Shown here piece after piece: positions 51,179-62,809 of a stretch of 64,000 nucleotides of DNA. Under the pieces are notes generated by a model. The model had not been told where the DNA came from. It made no database searches and saw only the letters and a program-made list of their open reading frames with translations. Made by a program: the position numbers and the translations under genes. The stretch's first letter is position 1, and every line of letters begins with the position of its first letter. Location of the stretch: positions 56,934 to 120,933 of the forward strand of contig CAVYJK010000023.1 of the NCBI GenBank assembly GCA_963768765.1, read 5' to 3'. The stretch is from DASWLF01 sp963768765 (GTDB taxonomy: Bacteria > Desulfobacterota > Desulfobaccia > Desulfobaccales > 0-14-0-80-60-11).

Positions 51179-53625
51179 TTATAAATCGGAAAATAGCGCC
51201 TCTATATCGGGATAGTCTCCTTCTTTAGAGCTGCGATGATCATCATAATCTGGTTCGGGTTCATATTCTTCTTGAGCTCTCTGTTCCCATTTGAAGGCAG
51301 CATCATGTATTAGATTCAAAGCTTCTTCTGCGTCCATTCCTATTTCTAAATCAATATTTAAATTAAATATTTTTTCAACTATTTCGTATAATTCATTAAA
51401 CTTTGCAGCCTCGGAGGAATAAAGATCATAAGGACTAATTGAATCTGAGGAAATAGAGTAATCAGCATTAGAATAAGCGATAAAGCTTTTATAAAGTTAT
51501 TAGCAGATTCGAAAAAGCAATCAGGAAAATTAACAAATCGCAAAAAGCGGGGGTCTTCGCTTTTTATTATTTTAACAAAGTCCAAAAATTGGGAAATTTC
51601 AGAATAATCGTCCATTTCAACATAATCTTCTGAATAGGATGTAACTTCAACCACCTTTACAATAAAATTATCCCAAGTATATTTAAGAGACGGAGTAGTT
51701 CTAAACATCTTTGATTGTTTTGCCATTTTGTAATAAAGGTCTAATAATTTTATTTCAATTAATTCCTCATTATTAGCCCATCTAAGCAAGAGACTGTCGA
51801 TTGCAATTTCAAAAATATCATTTAAAAATTTAATCATTTCAATATCTTCCAATTCTTTACTCTTTGAGGTTGCTTCAAAAATATTTTCTAGCAATGTTGT
51901 TAATTCTTTTGGATTAACATTAAGAATGATATCTTTAATTCTCTTTTGCAATACTTCTTTATCTTCACTATCAATAACTAATGGAAATGTTCTAGTACCT
52001 TCACTGCCGCCGCCTATTGAAAGGGAAAGTGATATCCCACCAATGCTACATTTCGACAAAAAGTCAAAACGACTATTCTTATTGCTAACTAAATAGCCTA
52101 TAACTAAATCCCGCATACTAGGGTGAACCCAACCACCATCAAAAAAATATAAATTATATGGAGTTGTTTTCTTTAAAAAAGACAACGACAAATCTCTCTC
52201 CAATTGATCATATATTTTACCATTAACCTGGGTACGATGTCTCTCAAAAGCTTGAGATAATTCTTTGGGATCGGTCAATAACTCAGATTGTTCTATATCT
52301 AATCTACTTATCAGGAGTCTCTTGTGGTCTTCAGATAGGCAATCAAAAGCTTGCTTTAAGGACCTTGTTGGCTCCTTGATTTCTTTAGTAATTAATTTGC
52401 TTAAATCCTCCGAAGTTAATTTGCCGGATTTAAATTCTCTTATCAGACTCGGGAAAGAGTACTTAACAAATCTTCTAATACGTTCGGGAGTAAAATAATC
52501 ATCTGAAACTATTGTTTCTGCATATATCTTTAATAACTTGCGGGCATCATTTTCAAATCCGGCAGCTTTAGCATGTCTATATAAGATCATAGCCTTTTCG
52601 GTTTTAGTAAGACTACCAGCATCAATTATGATAGAACCAGGTTCAGGAAAGGTTTCCCCTTTACCTTGGAGCCGCATACGTTGTAAGGCAATCTCAAGGA
52701 TGTGCTTTCTGGCAGTCCAAATTAGCCAATGATTATGATCAAGGCGCCTCAGGATTCTGTCTAGATTATGTGACCATTCATTAGATCTTGCAGGGTCATA
52801 TTCAGTGCTTCCAAAAGCATCATCAGCTATAAAAATCTGTTGGTTTTCATTAGAAAAAAGTTGGAAAAAATCACTTGGTAATAAACATTCATAAGCTTCC
52901 CAACCCGTTGAAAGCCGAGACAATCCAATCATTCTTGCAATGGCAGTTTTACCAACTTCTGGCGGTCCTTCCAACACTGCAAAGTTATTAAATGTAAGTT
53001 TTTTAATTGTTTCGCTATATGCGTTAGTAGGATAAAATATTAAAGATAGCTCTCTAGCTTCTTCAACCATACCTCTACTTCGTTCAATGATAGGTTTGGC
53101 TATAATATCATTTAAAAGGGTGTCAAGATCTCTGAGGCTGAGAACTTGCGGAAATGAGACTCGAATGCTTGGTAAATTATCAAGCAAATCACAAACATCT
53201 TGACCACCCATAAGAACAACATTAAACAAAGGGAAATTATCATTTAATAACCTTATTAATTCTTCTCTTAATTCTTGGAGAAAGATATACATTTGTAAAT
53301 AGTGAATAGACTAGTATTTTTTCTTTTAAATTTCTTCTTTTATTTATTTTTTTTATCTCTGAATTAATTGCCGAAATAATACGAGGGCGAGGATCTGCAC
53401 CAGCTGCATTCGCCTCCTCCACAAATTTTACCTGGAAGACGAAAGGGCCGTCTTGCAGCTTCCCTCTGATTGGAAACTCGAGTGAACCCTTAAAGAAAGC
53501 ATCCCGACCATGGTCTCCTCTTCCCGCCCAAGACTCGATCCCCATGCCAAATCCCGCTTTAAGAAGGGCCTGGACCATGCATTCAAATTGATACCATCCA
53601 AGATATCAAGTCGATATCTAAGCAT
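51179..53625 (-). CDS. Nuclease-like plus STAND NTPase protein (candidate defence gene), three frameshifts
   Basis: About 815 codons if three single-base shifts (near 53586, 53275 and 51478) are corrected. N-terminus MLRYRLDILDGIN..CMVQALLKAGFGMGIES, then GRGDHGRDAFF and FVFQVKFV, a restriction-endonuclease-like (Mrr/PD-D/ExK type) domain with Gln in place of the usual Glu. The centre is an nSTAND3-like NTPase with Walker A LEGPPEVGKTAIARMIG, Walker B QQIFIADDAFG and LIWTARKHILEIAL. A long helical sensor-like region follows. The true C-terminus (..KWEQRAQEEYEPEPDYDDHR..LFSDL) lies in a third frame, ending at the stop at 51179-51181. Strongly AT-rich against its surroundings. This layout resembles antiphage STAND proteins; function is inferred. 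Confidence 0.72.
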
Positions 53626-53739
53626 AGGAATTGTCCTCGTAATGGACTATTAACAAAAAAGAGCTTAATATTCAATATCAATGAGTAGCATATGAAGTAG
53701 GGTATTAAGGGCGCTTGAGCAAGCCGTAAAGCCTATGCC

Positions 53740-53920
53740 GCCAGAAATCCTCCTTGTCCCCTTTAGAAAAGGGGGGGATTAGAGGATGGCGGGCGCGGAG
53801 GCCCGCCTCATGAGGCACGGAGGGCCGCCCCATGAGAGGTTCACCCCCACCCCAGCCCTCCCCCCTCAAGGGGGAGCGAGTCTAAGGATGGCGGGCCCGG
53901 AGGCCCGCCCTACTTTTTTT
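53740..53920. repeat. Clustered intergenic palindromes before the rRNA operon
   Basis: Includes a CCCCTTT-AGAA-AAAGGGG-type hairpin (53757-53774), two copies of a GGATGGCGGGC(G/C)CGGAGGCCCGCC palindrome (53783-53808 and 53885-53911) and a CCCTCCCCCCTCAAGGGGGA hairpin (53857-53876) that recurs at 60733-60756. No gene is visible from 53626 to the promoters. Confidence 0.65.
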
Positions 53921-53984
53921 GGGAGCCGAAAACCGAAAACTGGCTACTGACCACTGAAAACTGGAAACTATTTCTCCGGGGGGC

Positions 53985-54012
53985 TTGACTTTATCGAATA
54001 AGATGTTATATT
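53985..54012 (+). promoter_or_regulatory. rRNA promoter P1
   Basis: TTGACT (53985-53990), 16-bp spacer, TATATT (54007-54012), preceded by GGGGGC. The most distal of three tandem sigma-70 promoters. Confidence 0.6.
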
Positions 54013-54075
54013 TATTATAGAAAGTGGTCAGCGGCCCTGGATTAGCCCCTGGGTGAAAAAATTTTGGTGGGGGGC

Positions 54076-54104
54076 TTGACAGGGAAGGGGGAATCGGTTA
54101 CAAA
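54076..54104 (+). promoter_or_regulatory. rRNA promoter P2
   Basis: TTGACA (54076-54081), 17-bp spacer, TACAAA (54099-54104), again preceded by GGGGGC. The -10 is weaker than the others. Confidence 0.45.
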
Positions 54105-54152
54105 CCTATTTGCCGCTGCGGGAGAGGGAGATTCAAGTGAAGAAGTTCTCTC

Positions 54153-54180
54153 TTGACAGCGGCACAAAAATGTTTATACT
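54153..54180 (+). promoter_or_regulatory. rRNA promoter P3
   Basis: TTGACA (54153-54158), 16-bp spacer, TATACT (54175-54180). Closest to 16S and the best match. Start near 54187, just before boxA. Confidence 0.72.
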
Positions 54181-54194
54181 ACAATAGCGAACTT

Positions 54195-54207
54195 TGCTCT
54201 TTGAAAA
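54195..54207 (+). promoter_or_regulatory. boxA antitermination site
   Basis: TGCTCTTTGAAAA, matching boxA. A second boxA-like TGCTCTTTGACAA lies before 23S at 56149-56161. The following AACTAAATAGTGAG pairs with CTCACTATTTAGTT after 16S (about 55844-55857), the 16S processing stem. Confidence 0.7.
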
Positions 54208-54243
54208 CTAAATAGTGAGCCCGAGTGCGGGAATGACTCCATT

Positions 54244-55811
<1,568 letters not shown>

Positions 55812-55948
55812 TGCTAACAGCACAAAGAACACCACACTCGGGACTCACTATTTAGTTTTGAAGGAGCAAGGGAAAAGCAGGCCAAATAAGGAGCTTTATG
55901 CCTCAGTCTAGAGCCCCTGGCGTTAGACTGATTTTCTTTCTCTACGGA

Positions 55949-56027
55949 GGGCCTATAGCTCAGTTTCGGTCAGAGCGCACGCCTGATAAGCGTGAGGTCG
56001 TTGGTTCAATTCCAACTAGGCCCACCA
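55949..56027 (+). tRNA. tRNA-Ile (GAT)
   Basis: Acceptor GGGCCTA pairs with TAGGCCC; CCA is encoded. Anticodon GAT lies in CCTGATAAG. TTCAATTCC forms the T loop region. The D loop (AGTTTCGGTCAG) is slightly long, giving 79 nt. Standard position in the 16S-23S spacer. Confidence 0.95.
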
Positions 56028-56034
56028 TCACTTC

Positions 56035-56110
56035 GGGGGTGTAGCTCAGTTGGAAGAGCGCCTGCTTTGCACGCAGGGGGTCATCGGTTCGAATCCGTTC
56101 ACCTCCACCA
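56035..56110 (+). tRNA. tRNA-Ala (TGC)
   Basis: Acceptor GGGGGTG pairs with CACCTCC (one G-U), CCA encoded, anticodon TGC in CTTTGCACG, T loop GGTTCGAATCC. 76 nt, seven bases after tRNA-Ile. Confidence 0.96.
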
Positions 56111-56213
56111 AGCTCTGAGAATTTTACGGGGATTCAGCTAATCCTCGCTGCTCTTTGACAAGTGAATCTGGAAGAGAGAAGTCCTTAGGAGTTTCCCAAG
56201 GCAAGAGGGCTTA

Positions 56214-59226
<3,013 letters not shown>

Positions 59227-59282
59227 ATTTCCTCTTGCCTTTAGAAACTCCTAAGGCTTGTCTCTTCCAGATTCACTAGTTT

Positions 59283-59332
59283 TGGTGGCACAGGCGTCCC
59301 GCCTGTGCAGGGCGGACACGCAGGTCCGTCCC
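59283..59332. repeat. Palindromic repeat in the 23S-5S spacer
   Basis: Two adjacent palindromes: GCACAGGCG/CGCCTGTGC (59283-59308) and GGGCGGAC..GTCCGTCC (59310-59331), followed by CTAC. The first 26 bp occur exactly, inverted, at 60068-60093 inside the second 5S copy. Confidence 0.8.
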
Positions 59333-59362
59333 TACAGAAAACCGAAAACCGTATTTAAAGTT

Positions 59363-59480
59363 TCCGGTGGCCATGGCGGAGGGGCAACACCCGATCCCAT
59401 CCCGAACTCGGTAGTTAAGCCCTCCAGCGCCGATGATACTACGTGGGTGACTGCGTGGGAAAGTAGGACGCCGCCGGAGT
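59363..59480 (+). rRNA. rrf: 5S ribosomal RNA
   Basis: About 118 nt. Helix I TCCGGTGGC pairs with GCCGCCGGA; loop C region ACCCGATCCCATCCCGAACT, GGTAGTTAAG, and GATGATACTACGTGGG follow the bacterial 5S pattern. Followed by an intrinsic terminator at 59499-59527. Confidence 0.93.
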
Positions 59481-59498
59481 TAATTTCATAGCACCAAC

Positions 59499-59527
59499 CC
59501 CGCCTCTTGACGGAGGCGGGCTTTTTT
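59499..59527 (+). terminator. Terminator of the rRNA operon
   Basis: CCCGCCTC (59499-59506) pairs with GAGGCGGG (59513-59520), loop TTGACG, followed by CTTTTTTATT. Confidence 0.9.
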
Positions 59528-59557
59528 ATTATCATCGGTTTCAGGAAGGGGAAGCAA

Positions 59558-59782
59558 ATGGCTGATAAGGTCAGCGTCGTTATTGAGAAAGATGGTTTCG
59601 GATATTATGCCTATAGCCCGGAATTAGAGGGTTGTCAGACCCAAGGAGATAGCTTCGAAGAAGTTATGACCAATATCAAGGAAGCCATTGAACTTTATTT
59701 GGAAACCCTTTCGAATGAGGAAAAACAGGCTGCTTTGAGCAAAGAAATTTTAACCACTTCGTTAGAGGTAGGGGTTGCCTAA
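59558..59782 (+). CDS. hicB: HicB-family antitoxin
   Basis: 74 aa. HicB RNase-H-like fold: VSVVIEKDGFGYYAYSPELE, GCQTQGDSFEEVMTNIKEAI, ELYLETLSNEEK. Short version lacking a C-terminal DNA-binding domain. ATG at 59558 has AGGAAGGGGAAG upstream; the open frame to 59507 is not needed. It precedes and overlaps the toxin frame by 8 bp, so the order is antitoxin first. It would bind and neutralise HicA. Confidence 0.86.
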   Translation: MADKVSVVIEKDGFGYYAYSPELEGCQTQGDSFEEVMTNIKEAIELYLETLSNEEKQAALSKEILTTSLEVGVA

Positions 59783-59973
59783 GCTTTCCAGGTTGACGGC
59801 ATCAGAAGGCAGAAGCGTTATTGCTCAAGGCAGGATTCAATTTGTTAAAGAGTAAGGGAAGCCATAGAATTTACTTGAAACAGGGGCGCAGGATCATAAT
59901 TCCTTTTCATCCCGGAAAGCTCTTGCACCCTAAGATAGCCAAACAGGTTTTTAAATGCCTGGAGGAAGCCTAA
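59775..59973 (+). pseudogene. hicA: HicA-family mRNA-interferase toxin, frameshifted
   Basis: From TTG at 59775 the frame reads LPKLSRLTASE, then must shift by one base near 59808 to continue AEALLLKAGFNLLKSKGSHR, IYLKQGRRIIIPFHPGKLLH, PKIAKQVFKCLEEA and stop at 59971-59973. The catalytic His of KGSHRIY and the P-x-H motif IPFHPGK are intact. Without the shift the product stops after 26 residues. Sequencing error in a GG run or real inactivation. Confidence 0.72.
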
Positions 59974-59984
59974 GGAAAAAAGCT

Positions 59985-60136
59985 ACAGTCCATGCCGTGG
60001 GGGTCACACCCGATCCCATCCCGAACTCGGTAATTAAGCCCGGAAGCCGCGATGATACTACGTGGGCGCACAGGCGGGACGCCTGTGCCACCATTTGGGG
60101 TGGGTGACTGCGTGGGAAATAGGACGCCGCCGGAGT
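59985..60136 (+). pseudogene. Degenerate second 5S rRNA copy with an insertion
   Basis: Matches the first 5S in ACCCGATCCCATCCCGAACT, TTAAGCCC, GATGATACTACGTGGG and GACGCCGCCGGAGTTAATTT, but the 5' strand of helix I is lost (TACAGTCC) and helix II arms are mismatched. A 38-bp segment (60067-60104) interrupts it between CGTGGG and TGACTGCGTGGG. Not expected to make a functional 5S RNA. Confidence 0.85.
60067..60104. mobile_element. Palindromic mini-element inserted in the 5S copy
   Basis: 33-bp core (60067-60099) containing the GCACAGGCG..CGCCTGTGC palindrome and CCACCATTTGGG, bounded by GTGGG on both sides (60062-60066 and 60100-60104), where the intact 5S has one GTGGG. That is consistent with a 5-bp target duplication on insertion. 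Confidence 0.75.
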
Positions 60137-60150
60137 TAATTTTAAAGAGC

Positions 60151-60180
60151 AAGCCCGGATTGATTAATCCGGGCTTTTTT
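60151..60180 (+). terminator. Terminator after the second 5S copy
   Basis: AAGCCCGGATT pairs with AATCCGGGCTT around a 4-nt loop, followed by TTTTAATT. Confidence 0.85.
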
Positions 60181-60247
60181 AATTGAAAAAAGCGGGAAAA
60201 TGCTTATAGATTAGCCATAGACCCCCATGGCGCAGGAGGTGAGGGAC

Positions 60248-60682
60248 ATGGCAGAGGCGGCCCGAAAAGCGGAGATGAGCCCCAAAGAGCGGTTCGTGCA
60301 GAAATTTAAAGAGGTGGAGCAGATCTGGTCCGGCAAATCCTTCCTCCAGTACCACGACTACAGGACCCTGCTGGCCGAGTTGCCGGTTTCCGAAGTGGCG
60401 GTGCCCAATAAGGAGTACCGCCGGAGACTGCAGGGCAACCTGGATTACGTCTATGGCGAGATGCTCTACAGCCTATCGGGATTCGAGGGGTATCTGCGGG
60501 ACAAGGCCTTTCACATCGACGAGTGTTTCATCCGGCCCCTCATCCGGCCCAGCACCTTCATCCTGGAGTTTAACATCCGCTATACCACCAGGGCAGGCGA
60601 AGAAGTAATCAGGTCGGCGGAAGTACTCCGGCTGGGCGCCACCAAATATCTCTTTTTCACCGATTATTACAAGCCCTTATAA
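60248..60682 (+). CDS. Hypothetical protein, 144 aa
   Basis: Soluble, charged protein: MAEAARKAEMSPKERFVQKF, EQIWSGKSFLQYHDYRTLLA, YVYGEMLYSLSGFEGYLRDK, FILEFNIRYTTRAGEEV. The second ATG (60248) is preferred because AGGAGGTG lies seven bases upstream, inside the first seven codons of the longer frame from 60227. No recognised domain. It stands alone after the 5S pseudogene. Confidence 0.65.
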   Translation: MAEAARKAEMSPKERFVQKFKEVEQIWSGKSFLQYHDYRTLLAELPVSEVAVPNKEYRRRLQGNLDYVYGEMLYSLSGFEGYLRDKAFHIDECFIRPLIRPSTFILEFNIRYTTRAGEEVIRSAEVLRLGATKYLFFTDYYKPL

Positions 60683-60724
60683 TCCGGCCGGTCCCAAAAT
60701 CAAAGGCGGAACCAGATTATCACG

Positions 60725-60920
60725 CCCACCCTGACCCTCCCCCCTCAAGGGGGAGGGAACGGCCGGGGCATTGGTCTAATTAGTCGGGAAACGAGCCCAT
60801 AGAAGCTATGAGAACTCTGCAAAAATCGGTTCTTCGGAAAATCGGTTCTTCGGGATGTGAAAATGTAGAACACCCGCCCTCGGGTGTTTCTGCGCAGGCG
60901 AGGGCGCCTGCGCTACATCC
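60725..60920. repeat. Repeat-rich spacer with partial MITE copy
   Basis: Contains a CCCTCCCCCCTCAAGGGGGA hairpin (60733-60756, as at 53857-53876), a left end GAAGCTATGAGAACTCTGCA at 60802-60821 matching the inverted right end of the element at 17411-17544, a tandem duplication of AAAATCGGTTCTTCGG (60823-60854), an ACACCCG/CGGGTGT hairpin, and the GCAGGCG-AGGG-CGCCTGC hairpin followed by CGCTACATCC (60895-60920) shared with 17470-17496. Confidence 0.65.
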
Positions 60921-60959
60921 GCATTGCTTGTTTGGGGCATTGTTGCTGATCCGGGCAGC

Positions 60960-61523
60960 CTAAGCCGGCCCCACCAGTTCCCGGGCCAGGGCCGCGGCCT
61001 GGTCCAGGACCTGGGGCTGCTGGTCGATATCCCCGGGGTCCCGCACCCCCACGGACCGGAGGAGATAAACCGGGTCAAAGCCGTAGAGCTTCAGCCAGCG
61101 CTCGTAGCGAGGGAAGATGTCGGCAAACTCGGCTTCATCGGGGTTGGCCTGCACCAGGACCACCACCGCCTTTTTGCCCGGGGGGACCCGGCTGGAGAAA
61201 TCCGGGTTAAAGTAGGAATAGGTCCGGTCAAAGAAGCACTTGAGCTGGCCGCTGATATCCCCGAAGTACACCGGGGAGGCCAGGACTAACAGGTCAGCTT
61301 GCTTCAGGTCTTCCAACACCTGGGCCAGGTCATCCTCCAGGATGCAAGTCTCGCTCTTGGTCTTGCAGGTCCTGCAGGCCTGGCAGCCCTGGAAATCCAT
61401 CTGATTCAACAGGTAGACTTTGGTGTCGGCCCCCAGAGCCCGGGCCGCGTCCAGAAACTTTTGGGCCAGGCTGTTGCTGTTGCCTCGGGGCCGGGGACTT
61501 CCCAGCACTGCGACGATCTTCAT
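60960..61523 (-). CDS. Flavodoxin-like NAD(P)H:FMN reductase / iron-sulfur flavoprotein
   Basis: 187 aa. FMN-binding start MKIVAVLGSPRPRGNSNSLA (phosphate-binding loop SPRxxGNS), then CQACRTCKTKSETCILEDDL, a compact cysteine motif (C-x2-C-x2-C-x6-C-like) as in iron-sulfur flavoproteins, and ASPVYFGDISGQLKCFFDRT, the second flavin loop. Common in anaerobes as a low-potential electron carrier or reductase. Monocistronic, facing away from the DUF192 gene. Confidence 0.86.
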   Translation of the reverse strand: MKIVAVLGSPRPRGNSNSLAQKFLDAARALGADTKVYLLNQMDFQGCQACRTCKTKSETCILEDDLAQVLEDLKQADLLVLASPVYFGDISGQLKCFFDRTYSYFNPDFSSRVPPGKKAVVVLVQANPDEAEFADIFPRYERWLKLYGFDPVYLLRSVGVRDPGDIDQQPQVLDQAAALARELVGPA

Positions 61524-61621
61524 AATTTCCTGGACTCCCGCCGGGTTAGAGATTGACCATAATATAGCATAAATGTGCTAAATTGATCAGACGCCCGGCC
61601 GGGGCACGGAGGGGAGGGAAG

Positions 61622-62080
61622 ATGGAATTTTTTAAAAGGTTTCGGGTGGCCCTGGTCATCCTGATGCCGTGGATATGTTTGGCCCTGCTGCACGGCCCGG
61701 CCCGGGGAGAACAACTCTCGGAATACGGCAACCCCTTCCTCTGGGTGAGCGTCGGCCAGGTAAAGGTGCAGGCGGAGGTGGTGAGCACCCCGGAAAAACT
61801 TTACCGGGGGCTGGGTTACCGCCAGGAGCTGCCGCCGGGCCGGGGCATGCTCTTTTTCCTGCCGCTGGTGGCGGTGCAGGGTTTTTGCATGCGGGGCATG
61901 GAGTTCCCCATCGACATCCTCTGGATAGTACAGGGAAAAATCGTGGGCATCGAAAAGAAGGTGTCGCCGCAATTTACCGGGACCCTCAGTTCGCCCCAGC
62001 CGGTTAATTACGTGCTGGAGGTGCCGGCGGGGTTTGCCGAGGAATATGGCGTCCGGGTGGGGGACCGGGTGAGCTGGTAG
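61622..62080 (+). CDS. Secreted DUF192 protein
   Basis: 152 aa. Signal peptide MEFFKRFRVALVILMPWICL to about residue 30 (ARG-EQ), then a DUF192 domain: VQAEVVSTPEKLYRGLGYRQ, LPPGRGMLFFLP, FCMRGMEFPIDILWI, VLEVPAGFAEEYGVRVGD. All usual DUF192 blocks are present. ATG at 61622 follows GGAGGGAAG; the frame extends further upstream without support. Function of the family is unknown; proteins of this kind are usually periplasmic or lipoprotein-like. Confidence 0.85.
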   Translation: MEFFKRFRVALVILMPWICLALLHGPARGEQLSEYGNPFLWVSVGQVKVQAEVVSTPEKLYRGLGYRQELPPGRGMLFFLPLVAVQGFCMRGMEFPIDILWIVQGKIVGIEKKVSPQFTGTLSSPQPVNYVLEVPAGFAEEYGVRVGDRVSW

Positions 62081-62242
62081 CGAATTGCCCTGCTTCAAAA
62101 TCGGCGGAACTGAAGAAATCCGCCTAAATCCGTCTTTACAAAAGGGGGGCCTTTAAAATACCTTTCTCTCCCTGCCATATCCCCCAGCCTTGCCAAGCCC
62201 GGACGATTATTCTATATTTTCCGCTTAGACGGGAGCCTGAGC

Positions 62243-62728
62243 GTGTTGTCCGACCTGGAAAAAAGAGTGATCCTGGCCCTGCAGCGAGACCTGGAGATCA
62301 AACCGCGGCCCTTTAAGGACCTGGCGGACCAGCTGGGACTGGAGGAAGAAGAGCTTTTGAGTACCATCCAGGGCCTCATGGAGCGGGGCTACATCCGGCG
62401 GTTCGGGGCCACCCTGAGACATCAGAAGTCGGGGTACGAGGCCAACGCCCTGGTGGCCTGGGCCGTGCCGCAGGGCGAGCTCCAGGCCATGGGGCAGAAA
62501 CTGGCGGCCCAGCGGGCCGTGACCCACTGCTACGCCCGGAACCCGGCGCCCTCCTGGCCCTATAACCTCTACACCATGATCCACGGCCGCACCCGGGAAG
62601 ACTGCGTCAACATCGCGGCCCGTATGGCGGCGGAGATCGGCATCGAAGACTACGAGATGCTGTTCAGCGAAACCGAACTGAAAAAGACCACCATGCGCTA
62701 CTTCCGGGAAGGCGAGGGTGGGGGATAG
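62243..62728 (+). CDS. ahbB: Siroheme decarboxylase subunit AhbB-like (Lrp/AsnC fold)
   Basis: 161 aa. N-terminal winged helix (LEKRVILALQRDL..LGLEEEELLSTIQGLMERGY) and a C-terminal RAM-like domain with IRRFGATLRHQKSGYEANAL, CYARNPAPSWPYNLYTMIHG and TELKKTTMRYF. The RRFGAxLRHxKxGYxANA and YNLYTMIHG patterns match AhbB, which with AhbA removes two acetate carboxylates of siroheme in the alternative heme pathway. The start is GTG at 62243 with GGGAG upstream. No ahbA is adjacent. hemL follows after a hairpin repeat, supporting a tetrapyrrole role. Confidence 0.86.
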   Translation: MLSDLEKRVILALQRDLEIKPRPFKDLADQLGLEEEELLSTIQGLMERGYIRRFGATLRHQKSGYEANALVAWAVPQGELQAMGQKLAAQRAVTHCYARNPAPSWPYNLYTMIHGRTREDCVNIAARMAAEIGIEDYEMLFSETELKKTTMRYFREGEGGG

Positions 62729-62734
62729 CAGTGG

Positions 62735-62790
62735 TTTTGGGGGGAGGGCCAGGGGCTTTTTCATAAGTGGCCCCTGCCCTCCCCCAACCT
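62735..62790. repeat. Terminal hairpin of the GC-rich spacer family, inverted
   Basis: GGGGGGAGGGCCAGGGGC and GCCCCTGCCCTCCCCC arms around a short loop. This is the reverse orientation of the terminal hairpins at 3648-3687 and 8900-8936. It fills the gap between the ahbB-like gene and hemL. Confidence 0.75.
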
Positions 62791-62809
62791 CAACCGACAG
62801 GAGCAGGCC

